A DNA stretch of 64,000 nt from Streptomyces sp. DH-12 (lineage in GTDB: Bacteria; Actinomycetota; Actinomycetes; Streptomycetales; Streptomycetaceae). Positions 7,975 through 15,161 of the stretch are shown one piece after another. Under the pieces are notes generated by a model that was given only the letters and a program-made list of their open reading frames with translations, did no database searches and had not been told where the DNA came from. Location: positions 4,873,001 to 4,937,000 of the forward strand of contig NZ_PPFB01000001.1 in NCBI RefSeq assembly GCF_002899455.1, read 5' to 3'. Position 1 is the first letter of the stretch, and each line of letters begins with the position of its first letter. Made by a program: the position numbers and the translations under genes.

Positions 7975-9263
7975 ACGGCGAACTCCTGGAAGGCGATGCT
8001 CTTCTCGACCGGGTAGTACTCGGCGCCCAGCAGCTCGCGGATGATGGACGCGTTGCGGTACGGGCCCATGCCCAGGTCGGGGCTGGTGACGCTGTGCGTG
8101 TGCACGCCCGCGTTCTGCAGGAAGACGCCGCGTCCGGTGACGTCGACGGCGTAGTTGCGGGCGACGTCGAAGCGGCCGTGGCCGTCGAAGCGCAGCCGGT
8201 CGCGCACCGGCTCCAGGAAGGCCGGCTGCTCGTAGTGGTAGCCGGTGGCCAGCACCAGGCCCTCGGTGGCGATCTCGAAGTCCTTGCCCTGCTCGTCCTG
8301 GCGGAAGCCGAGCGTGTACGTGCCGTCCTCGTACCGTGCGGTGGTGAGCGAGGAGTTGGTGAGCAGCCGGGTGGGCACGCCGCGGCCGCCGCTCTCCACG
8401 TTCTTCTGGTACAGCAGGTCGAAGATCGCGTCGATCAGCTCCGAGTTGATCCCCTTGAACAGGCCCTTCTGCTGCTTCTCCAGCCGGTAGCGGGTCTCCT
8501 CGGGCAGCGCGCGGAAGTAGTCGATGTAGTCCGGGGACGTCATCTCCAGGGTCAGCTTGGTGTACTCCAGCGGGAAGAACCGCGGGGAGCGGGTGACCCA
8601 GTTGAGCTGGTAGCCGTGGGCGTCGATCTCCGAGAGGAGCTCGTAGTAGATCTCGGCGGCGCTCTGCCCGCTGCCCACGATCGTGACCGACTTCTTCCCC
8701 AGCAGCTCCGCCTTGCGGTGCACGTACTGCGCGTTGTGGAAGAGGTCCCCCTCGAGCCCGCGGCACGCCTCGGGCACGAACGGCACGGTGCCGGTGCCGA
8801 GCACCAGGTGCCGGCCGCGGTACGTCGTGCCGGTGGACGTGGCCACGACGTACACCTCGGCGGCCTCGTCCCAGGTGACCTCGGTGACCGTGGTGCCGAA
8901 GCGGATGCTGCCGAGCTGCGCGGCGGCCCAGCGGCAGTAGTCGTCGTACTCGACGCGCAGCGGGTAGAAGTTCTCCCGGATGTAGAACGAGTACAGCCGG
9001 CCCTTCTCCTTCAGGTAGTTGAGGAAGGAGTAGGGGGACGTCGGGTCGGCGAGGGTGACCAGGTCCGACATGAACGGGGTCTGGAGGTGGGCCCCGTCGA
9101 GGAACATCCCCGCGTGCCACTCGAAGTCCGGCTTGGACTCCAGGAAGACGCCGGAGAGTTCGTCGATGGGCTCGGTCAGGCAGGCCAGTCCCAGGTTGAA
9201 CGGGCCCAGTCCGATGCCCACGAAGTCGTGGGCCGGTTCCGTGGTGTCAGCAAGCGCGGTCAA
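7971..9263 (-). CDS. desB: Cadaverine N-monooxygenase DesB
   Basis: DesB is a flavin-dependent N-hydroxylating monooxygenase of the lysine/ornithine hydroxylase family; it uses FAD, NADPH and O2 to make N-hydroxycadaverine. The FAD motif GIGLGPFNLGLA is at about residues 16-27, the NADPH motif GSGQSAAEIY in the middle, and the ATGYHY signature near residue 330. Length is 430, normal for the family. The start appears to be TTG at 9261-9263, preceded by GGGAGAG. It overlaps the 3' end of desA by 17 bp, and its TGA overlaps the desC ATG. Confidence 0.95.
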   Translation of the reverse strand: MTALADTTEPAHDFVGIGLGPFNLGLACLTEPIDELSGVFLESKPDFEWHAGMFLDGAHLQTPFMSDLVTLADPTSPYSFLNYLKEKGRLYSFYIRENFYPLRVEYDDYCRWAAAQLGSIRFGTTVTEVTWDEAAEVYVVATSTGTTYRGRHLVLGTGTVPFVPEACRGLEGDLFHNAQYVHRKAELLGKKSVTIVGSGQSAAEIYYELLSEIDAHGYQLNWVTRSPRFFPLEYTKLTLEMTSPDYIDYFRALPEETRYRLEKQQKGLFKGINSELIDAIFDLLYQKNVESGGRGVPTRLLTNSSLTTARYEDGTYTLGFRQDEQGKDFEIATEGLVLATGYHYEQPAFLEPVRDRLRFDGHGRFDVARNYAVDVTGRGVFLQNAGVHTHSVTSPDLGMGPYRNASIIRELLGAEYYPVEKSIAFQEFAV

Positions 9264-10689
9264 GGGACTCTCCCAGGTACTGCTCGGCGTGGCCGGCGAT
9301 CAGGTCGAGGACGGCCGTGATGTCGGCCGTCGTGGTCTCGGGGTTGAGCAGGGTGAACTTCAGGTAGTGGCGCCCGGACACCTTGGTGCCCGCGACCACC
9401 GCGTCACCGGAGGCGAACAGGGCCTTGCGGGCGTACAGGTTGGCCCGGTCGATGTCGGCGGGGTCGGTCACGGAGGCCGGGACGTACCGGAAGACCAGGG
9501 TGGACAGGCTGGGCTCGACCACCACGTCGAAGCGCGGGTCGGCGGCCAGCAGCTTCCAGCCCTCGGCCGCGAGGTCGCACACCTCGTCGAAGAGCGCGCC
9601 GATGCCGTCGGCGCCCATCACGCGCAGCGTCATCCACAGCTTGAGCGCGTCGAAGCGGCGGGTGGTCTGGAGGGACTTGTCGACCTGGTTGGGGATGCGC
9701 TCGGTCACCATGCGGCGCGGGTTGAGGTACTCCGCGTGGTAGGTGGCGTGCCGCAGCGTGGCCGCGTCGCGCACCAGCACGGCCGACGAACTGACCGGCT
9801 GGAAGAACGACTTGTGGTAGTCGACGGTGACCGAGTCGGCGCGCTCGATGCCGTCGATGCGGTGCCGGTACTTCAGCGAGGCGAGCAGGCCGCAGCCGTA
9901 GGCGGCGTCCACGTGCATCCAGGCGCCGTACTGCTCGCACAGGCCGGCGATCTCCGGCAGCGGGTCGATGGAGCCGAAGTCGGTGGTGCCGGCGGTGGCG
10001 ACGACCGCCATCGGGATCAGACCCGTCTCGGCGCAGCGCTCCAGCTCGCGGGCGAGGGCGACGGTGCGCATCCGCTTGTCGTGGTCGACGGGGACCACCA
10101 CCACGGCGTCGGGGCCGAGGCCGAGCAGCTTCGCGGACTTCTGCACGCTGAAGTGGCTGACCTCGGAGGCGAAGACGCGCAGCTTCGCCAGGTCCTCGGT
10201 CTTGGTCTCCTCCCGGGCCAGCAGCAGCGCCTGGAGGTTGGACTGGGTGCCGCCGGAGGTGAACACGCCGTCGGCGGCGGGGCCGAGGCCGATGCGGGCG
10301 GCCGTCCAGTCGATGAGTTTCCGCTCGATCAGGGTGCCGCCGGCCGACTGGTCCCAGGTGTCCAGGGAGGAGTTGACGGCGGAGAGCACGGCCTCGCCGA
10401 GCACGGCCGGGATGACGACCGGGCAGTTGAGATGGGCGAGGTAGCGGGGGTGGTGGAAGTAGACCGCGTCCCGGAGGTAGACGTCCTCCAGTTCGTCCAG
10501 CACCGCGCCGGTGTCGTACAGCGGCTGGTCGAGGTCGATCGCGTCGATGCGAGGGGCGAGGTCGTCGACCGTGACGCCGGTGAACGGACGGTCGGTGGTG
10601 GCGAGTTGGGCGGCCACCCGCTCGACTCCTTCGGTCACGGAGCGTCGGTAGTGCTCCGTGGTGGTGTCGTTGAGCAGGTGCGAGCGCAT
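9247..10689 (-). CDS. desA: Lysine decarboxylase DesA (PLP-dependent)
   Basis: DesA decarboxylates lysine to cadaverine, the first step of desferrioxamine synthesis. It is a group II PLP decarboxylase of 480 residues. The Schiff-base lysine is K293 in YHKSFFQP, the PLP-ring aspartate is D261 in HVDAAYG, and the N-terminal region holds HFHHPRYLAHLNCP-like substrate-site residues. The ATG has GGAGG seven bases upstream. It is first in the desABCD operon. An iron box lies 58-76 bp upstream of the start codon, so DmdR1/IdeR-type iron repression is expected. Confidence 0.96.
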   Translation of the reverse strand: MRSHLLNDTTTEHYRRSVTEGVERVAAQLATTDRPFTGVTVDDLAPRIDAIDLDQPLYDTGAVLDELEDVYLRDAVYFHHPRYLAHLNCPVVIPAVLGEAVLSAVNSSLDTWDQSAGGTLIERKLIDWTAARIGLGPAADGVFTSGGTQSNLQALLLAREETKTEDLAKLRVFASEVSHFSVQKSAKLLGLGPDAVVVVPVDHDKRMRTVALARELERCAETGLIPMAVVATAGTTDFGSIDPLPEIAGLCEQYGAWMHVDAAYGCGLLASLKYRHRIDGIERADSVTVDYHKSFFQPVSSSAVLVRDAATLRHATYHAEYLNPRRMVTERIPNQVDKSLQTTRRFDALKLWMTLRVMGADGIGALFDEVCDLAAEGWKLLAADPRFDVVVEPSLSTLVFRYVPASVTDPADIDRANLYARKALFASGDAVVAGTKVSGRHYLKFTLLNPETTTADITAVLDLIAGHAEQYLGESLDRAC

Positions 10690-10746
10690 GTGGGGGTCCT
10701 CCGGTGGGGACGGTCCGGTGCGGGGAGAGGTCCAGTGCGGTTCAAC

Positions 10747-10765
10747 TTAGGTTAGCCTAACCAAA
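10747..10765. promoter_or_regulatory. Iron box (DmdR1/IdeR operator) of desA
   Basis: TTAGGTTAGCCTAACCAAA matches the actinobacterial iron-box consensus, with the core TTAGGTTAGSCTAACCTAA almost complete. It lies upstream of desA and is identical over 19 bases to the box upstream of desE. Fe(II)-DmdR1 bound here would repress the operon when iron is ample. Confidence 0.93.
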
Positions 10766-10847
10766 CTTTTCGGGCCGCAATCCCCTTTCCCCCGTGACCG
10801 TCGTCACGCCCCGTCGGCCCTTGACGAAGCGCCGACTCCCGTACTTC

Positions 10848-11717
10848 TCACGCCTGTTCGCGCAGCTGCTCCTCCGAGAGGCCGCGTCGCCAGTAGCCCA
10901 CGAACGTCACCCGCCGGCGGTCGACGCCACGCTCACGGACGAAGTGCCGGCGCAGCTGCTTCACCTGGCCGGACTCCCCGGCGATCCACACGTAGGCGCG
11001 CTCGGGGGAGGGGAGGGCGGCCTGCCGGACGGCGTCCAGGGCCGAGGGGGTCTCCGGGGCGGCGCCCTCCCGGGCGAACCAGGTGACCTCCGCGTCCGCC
11101 GCGGTCGGCAGCTCCTGGACGTCCCCGGCGTGCGGCACCTCCAGCCAGACCCGGGCGCGGATGCCGGGCGGGAGGGTCTCCAGGACGGCGGCCGCGGCGG
11201 GCAGGGCGGTCTCGTCCGCCCACAGCAGCACCGTCGAGGTGTCATCGGGCGGACGGAAGCGGATCGCGCGGTTGTCGGCGATCGCGGGGCCGAGCACCAG
11301 CACCCGGTCACCCACGGCGGCGCGGGCGGCCCAGCGGGACGCCGGACCGGCCTCGGCGGACGGGCCCGCCTCGGCGCCGACGCCGTGCAGCACGAAGTCG
11401 ACGTCGATCTCTGCGGCCCGCCCCAGGGCGTCCGTGCGCAGCGCCCGCAGCGTGTACGAGCGCATCACCGCCCGTACGTCGTCGGGCAGGTCGCGCCAGC
11501 CCTGCCACCAGCCGTCGCCGAGCTCCAGCGGCACGACCGGCGCGTCCTGCCCCGGGCGGGGCAGGAACAGCGACAGGGACTGGTCACGTCCGTCGGAGCG
11601 GAAGTCGCGCAGTTCCGGCCCGGTGAAGGTGACCCGGATCAGCGACGGGCCGAGCCGCCGCGTCCCGGCGACCCGAAGGGCGAAGAAACGGAACGGGGCG
11701 GCCACGGCAGTCGTCAC
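10848..11717 (-). CDS. desF: Siderophore-interacting ferric reductase DesF
   Basis: A 289-residue siderophore-interacting protein (ViuB/YqjH family), a cytoplasmic flavoprotein that reduces or releases iron from imported ferrioxamine. The N-terminal FAD-binding barrel contains the flavin motif VMRSYTLRALR. The C-terminal NAD(P)H-like region carries the family block VWIAGESGQVKQLRRHF and ends VTFVGYWRRG. The GTG start at 11715-11717 follows CAGGAG. It lies 93 bp after desE, separated by a short tandem repeat, and is probably co-transcribed with it under the iron box at 12900. Confidence 0.92.
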   Translation of the reverse strand: MTTAVAAPFRFFALRVAGTRRLGPSLIRVTFTGPELRDFRSDGRDQSLSLFLPRPGQDAPVVPLELGDGWWQGWRDLPDDVRAVMRSYTLRALRTDALGRAAEIDVDFVLHGVGAEAGPSAEAGPASRWAARAAVGDRVLVLGPAIADNRAIRFRPPDDTSTVLLWADETALPAAAAVLETLPPGIRARVWLEVPHAGDVQELPTAADAEVTWFAREGAAPETPSALDAVRQAALPSPERAYVWIAGESGQVKQLRRHFVRERGVDRRRVTFVGYWRRGLSEEQLREQA

Positions 11718-11745
11718 GGCGTACTCCTGCGAGTCGGGGGCGGCT

Positions 11746-11806
11746 GGACCTTGCGAGGGGACCTGCGAGGGGACCTGCGAGGGGGCCTGCGAGGGGGCCT
11801 TGCGCG
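11746..11806. repeat. Five-copy 12-bp tandem repeat between desE and desF
   Basis: Units start at 11746, 11759, 11771, 11783 and 11795. The core unit is GGACCTGCGAGG; the first copy has an extra T (13 bp), the last two have GGG in place of GGA, and the last diverges at its end. The array begins right after the desE stop codon and fills most of the desE-desF spacer. Copy number in such arrays often varies between strains. Confidence 0.85.
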
Positions 11807-11810
11807 GGGG

Positions 11811-12854
11811 TCAGCCGACCTTCTCGGCCTTCTCGATGGCCTCGGCGAGCGCCTCCACCGGCGCCACGCACTTGTCGTAGGAGAGGATCGGCTCGGTGGA
11901 GCGGGAGATGACCTGGCCGGCCTTGACGGCGGGCAGCTGCTTCCAGGTCGCCTCGGTGATGTCGGCGGGCTGGATGGCCGAGCTGCGGTCGTCCATCATG
12001 ATCACGTCGGCCTTGTGCTTGTCGACGTTCTCCCAGCTCAGGCTCTCGAACCAGCCGCCGGTGGCCTTCTTGGCCTCCTCCGTCGGCTCGACGAAGTTCA
12101 CCCCGAGGGCCTTGAAGTACTCCAGGTCGATGGAGAGGTTGGTGCCCGAGACGTAGAACAGCTCCGGGCTCGCCGAGCCGACCAGCACCTTGATCTCGGG
12201 CCTGGCCCTGGCGGCCTTGCGCAGCCGCTCCGAGGCCGCCTCGAAGCGCTTCTTGGCGTCGGTGACCTTGGCGGCCGTCATGTCGGCGCCGAGCGACTCG
12301 GCCAGCTCCCACATCCGCTGCAGCGGGCCGGTGAGCTGACGGTCGAACACGGAGATGCCGACGCTGGGCGCGAGCTTGGCGATCTTGTCCTTGGACGCCT
12401 CGGGGACGTACCAGAGGGTGCCGGCGTCGTCGAACATCGTGGAGATCAGGACGTCGGGCGCGAGGGCCGCGTACTTCTCGACGTTGAACTGGTCCCAGAC
12501 GTTGCCCAGGACGGTCACCTTGCTGATGTCCATGTCGCCGGCCTGGACGTCGGCCTTGCCGTCCCTGGTCTTCGTCGGGCCGAAGACGCCCTTGACCTCG
12601 ACGCCGTAGTCGTACAGCGCGGCGGCGACACCCGTGAACGCGACGATGTTCGCGGGCGCCTCGTCGAGCTTCACCGTGGTGCCGCGGTCGTCCTTGAAGG
12701 ACCAGGGGCCGGACTTCGCGGAGCCCTTCGTGTCCGCGCCGCCGTCCTTCGCGTCGTCGCCCCCGCAGGCGGTGAGCGCGGCGCCGAGACCGAGGGCGCC
12801 ACCGGCGGCGAGCAGTCCGCGACGGGTCAGACGGGCGGTTCTGGCGTTCGACAT
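11811..12854 (-). CDS. desE: Ferrioxamine-binding lipoprotein DesE
   Basis: DesE is the extracytoplasmic receptor of the ABC importer for ferrioxamines B and E (FhuD/periplasmic-binding class III fold). From the ATG at 12852-12854 it has 347 residues, with a twin-arginine-like RRGLL signal and the lipobox LTAC (Cys30), followed by the usual disordered GGDDAKDGG linker. The fold shows the FTGVAAALYDYG and VLGNVWDQFN segments seen in siderophore receptors. A TTG at 12893 in frame would add 13 residues but would lie only 7 bases from the iron box, so I prefer the inner ATG. No permease or ATPase gene is adjacent. Confidence 0.93.
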   Translation of the reverse strand: MSNARTARLTRRGLLAAGGALGLGAALTACGGDDAKDGGADTKGSAKSGPWSFKDDRGTTVKLDEAPANIVAFTGVAAALYDYGVEVKGVFGPTKTRDGKADVQAGDMDISKVTVLGNVWDQFNVEKYAALAPDVLISTMFDDAGTLWYVPEASKDKIAKLAPSVGISVFDRQLTGPLQRMWELAESLGADMTAAKVTDAKKRFEAASERLRKAARARPEIKVLVGSASPELFYVSGTNLSIDLEYFKALGVNFVEPTEEAKKATGGWFESLSWENVDKHKADVIMMDDRSSAIQPADITEATWKQLPAVKAGQVISRSTEPILSYDKCVAPVEALAEAIEKAEKVG

Positions 12855-12899
12855 GGAAGGGTCTGCTTTCGTGCGTACGGGACCGGTGTGCAAACAGCG

Positions 12900-12918
12900 T
12901 TAGGTTAGCCTAACCAAA
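12900..12918. promoter_or_regulatory. Iron box (DmdR1/IdeR operator) of desE
   Basis: TTAGGTTAGCCTAACCAAA, the same 19 bases as the desA box, ends 46 bp upstream of the desE ATG. It should place uptake (desEF) and synthesis (desABCD) under the same iron repressor. Confidence 0.93.
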
Positions 12919-13000
12919 CGATCTGTCCAGAGGGCATCCGGTGTCCCTTCCGGGAAACGCCGGTTCCGCACCGTGATCCGGGTCACCCGGCGGCACGGCA

Positions 13001-13030
13001 GCGGCCCGCGCCGTGGCCGGCGCGGGCCGC
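13001..13030. terminator. Terminator of the leucine-catabolism operon
   Basis: A 12-bp perfect GC stem (13001-13012 and 13019-13030) with a 6-base loop lies 18 bases after the stop of the leftward acyl-CoA dehydrogenase gene. It separates this operon from the desE promoter. Confidence 0.7.
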
Positions 13031-13048
13031 CCGCACCCGCAGGCGCGC

Positions 13049-14209
13049 TCAGCCCGTCAGGCCCAGCTCCCGTGCGATCAGCATCCGCTGGACCTCGCTG
13101 GTGCCCTCGCCGATCTCCAGGATCTTGGAGTCGCGCCACATGCGGGCCACCGGGTACTCGTTCATGAAGCCGTAGCCGCCGTGAATCTGCGTGGCGTCGC
13201 GCGCGTTGTCCACGGCCACCGTGGAGGAGTACAGCTTCGCCAGCGCCGCCTCCTTCTTGAACGGCTCGCCCGCCACCAGCCGGCTCGCCGCGTCCCGCCA
13301 CGCCAGACGCGCCGTGTGCGCCTTCATCTCCATGTCGGCGATCTTGAACTGGATCGCCTGGTTCGCGCCGATCGGACGCCCGAACGCGTGCCGCTCCCCG
13401 GCGTACTTCACCGACTCGTCCACACAGCCCTGGGCGAGCCCCGTGGCCAGCGCCGCGATCGCGATGCGGCCCTCGTCGAGGATGCGCAGGAACTGGGCGT
13501 ATCCGCGCCCCTCCTCGCCCAGCAGGTTGGCCGCCGGGACGCGCACGTCCTGGAAGGACAGCTCCCGCGTGTCCGAGGCGTTCCAGCCGACCTTGGAGTA
13601 CGGCGCCGCGACCGTGAAGCCCGGAGTGCCGGACGGGACGATGATCGCCGAGATCCGCGGCTTCCCGTCGGGCTTGCGGCCGGTGACCGCGGTGACCGTG
13701 ACCAGGCCCGTGATGTCCGTGCCGGAGTTGGTGATGAAGCACTTGGTGCCGTTGATCACCCACTCGTCGGTCGCCTCGTCCAGCCGGGCCGTCGTGCGGG
13801 TCGCGCCCGCGTCGCTGCCGCCGTCCGGCTCGGTCAGCCCGAACGCGCCCAGGATCTCGCCCGAGCACAGCCGGGGCAGCCACTCGCGCTTCTGCTCCTC
13901 GGTGCCGAACAGGTGCAGCGGCATGGCGCCCAGCGAGACCCCCGCCTCCAGGGTGATGGCCACCGAGGAGTCCACCCGCGCCAGTTCCTCCAGCGCGATG
14001 CCGAGCGCGAAGTAGTCGCCGCCCATGCCGCCGTACTCCTCCGGGAACGGCAGGCCGAACAGGCCCATGCGGCCCATCTCCCGCACGATCTCGTACGGGA
14101 ACTCGTGCCGCTCGTAGAAGTCACCGATCTTCGGCGCCACCACGTCGTGCGCGAACTCCTCGACCGTGCGGCGGAGTTCCTCGAGTTCGGGAGAGAGCTT
14201 GTGGTCCAT
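13049..14209 (-). CDS. Acyl-CoA dehydrogenase of the leucine/acyl-CoA operon
   Basis: A 386-residue FAD acyl-CoA dehydrogenase. FAD and substrate motifs are clear: AFGLTEPDGGSDAG in the middle domain and the C-terminal signature QIHGGYGFMNEYPVARMWRD. The catalytic base is E368 in IGEGTSE, the position used by short- and medium-chain enzymes, unlike classical isovaleryl-CoA dehydrogenases, which carry a non-acidic residue there. In context (carboxylase plus HMG-CoA lyase) it should oxidise isovaleryl-CoA or a related branched acyl-CoA. It is last in the operon, 4 bp after the lyase. Operon role is likely; exact substrate is open. Confidence 0.92.
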   Translation of the reverse strand: MDHKLSPELEELRRTVEEFAHDVVAPKIGDFYERHEFPYEIVREMGRMGLFGLPFPEEYGGMGGDYFALGIALEELARVDSSVAITLEAGVSLGAMPLHLFGTEEQKREWLPRLCSGEILGAFGLTEPDGGSDAGATRTTARLDEATDEWVINGTKCFITNSGTDITGLVTVTAVTGRKPDGKPRISAIIVPSGTPGFTVAAPYSKVGWNASDTRELSFQDVRVPAANLLGEEGRGYAQFLRILDEGRIAIAALATGLAQGCVDESVKYAGERHAFGRPIGANQAIQFKIADMEMKAHTARLAWRDAASRLVAGEPFKKEAALAKLYSSTVAVDNARDATQIHGGYGFMNEYPVARMWRDSKILEIGEGTSEVQRMLIARELGLTG

Positions 14210-14213
14210 GTCG

Positions 14214-15161
14214 TCACTGCTCCTGGTGGGAGAGGGCTCGTACGGTGCGGGACGGGCTGGGCCGGCCCAGGTGGGCGGCCATCCAGACGCTTGTGGCGAC
14301 CAGACGGCCGAGGTCGACCCCGGTGTCGATGCCGAGGCCCCGCAGCATCCACACGAGGTCTTCGGTGGCGAGGTTGCCGGTGGCGGACTTCGCGTAGGGG
14401 CAGCCGCCCAGTCCGCCGGCCGAGGCGTCGACCGTGGCGACGCCCTGCTGGAGGGCGGCCAGCGTGTTGGACAGCGCCTGGCCGTAGGTGTCGTGGAAGT
14501 GCACGCCCAGCGCGGGGACGGGCACGCCCGCCTCCGTGAGCGCGCCGATCAGGGCCGTCACATGACCGGGGGTCGCCACCCCGATCGTGTCGCCCAGGCT
14601 CAGCTCGTCGCAGCCCATGTCGAGCAGCGCCCGGCACACGCGCACCACCTGGGGGACCGGGACCGCGCCCTCCCAGGGATCGCCGAAGCACATCGACAGA
14701 TAGCCGCGCACATGGACGCCCTGCTCCTTCGCGCGGGCCACCACCGGCTCGAACATGGCCAGCGCCTCGTCCACCGTGCGGTTGAGGTTGGCCTTGGCGA
14801 AGGACTCCGTGGCGCTGGCGAACACCGCCACCCGGCGGGCGCCCAGCGCCAGCGCACGGTCCAGGCCGCGCTCGTTGGGCACCAGCACCGGCAGCTCCAC
14901 CGGCAGGTCGGACACCGCCGGGTACAGCTCCTCGGCGTCCGCGAGCTGGGGCACCCACCGGGGGTGCACGAAGCTCGTCGCCTCGATCGTGGTCAGGCCC
15001 GTGCCGGCCAGCCGGCGGACGAACTCCGCCTTCACGGCCGTCGGCACGGTCGCCGTCTCGTTCTGCAGGCCGTCGCGGGCGCCCACCTCGTGGATCCGCA
15101 CCCGCGCGGGCAGCCCCTCGGCCGGCACGGTCATGGGCAGGCCGAGCTCACCGGCGTTCAT
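14214..15161 (-). CDS. Hydroxymethylglutaryl-CoA lyase
   Basis: A TIM-barrel class II aldolase-like lyase of 315 residues that splits HMG-CoA into acetyl-CoA and acetoacetate, the last step of leucine breakdown. The N-terminal catalytic block RIHEVGARDGLQNE holds the metal-binding Asp and catalytic Arg. VHFHDTYGQALSN carries the metal-binding histidines, and the signature GLGGCPYAKSATGN carries the active cysteine. The ATG at 15159-15161 overlaps the carboxylase alpha TGA as ATGA. An open frame extending back to 16571 is a shadow of the carboxylase gene. Confidence 0.94.
   Translation of the reverse strand: MNAGELGLPMTVPAEGLPARVRIHEVGARDGLQNETATVPTAVKAEFVRRLAGTGLTTIEATSFVHPRWVPQLADAEELYPAVSDLPVELPVLVPNERGLDRALALGARRVAVFASATESFAKANLNRTVDEALAMFEPVVARAKEQGVHVRGYLSMCFGDPWEGAVPVPQVVRVCRALLDMGCDELSLGDTIGVATPGHVTALIGALTEAGVPVPALGVHFHDTYGQALSNTLAALQQGVATVDASAGGLGGCPYAKSATGNLATEDLVWMLRGLGIDTGVDLGRLVATSVWMAAHLGRPSPSRTVRALSHQEQ

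Noticed and set aside
7432..9120. A 562-residue protein ending in DesC
   Set aside because: The first two thirds are a shadow of desB. DesC starts at 7974 by family length and the ATGA overlap.
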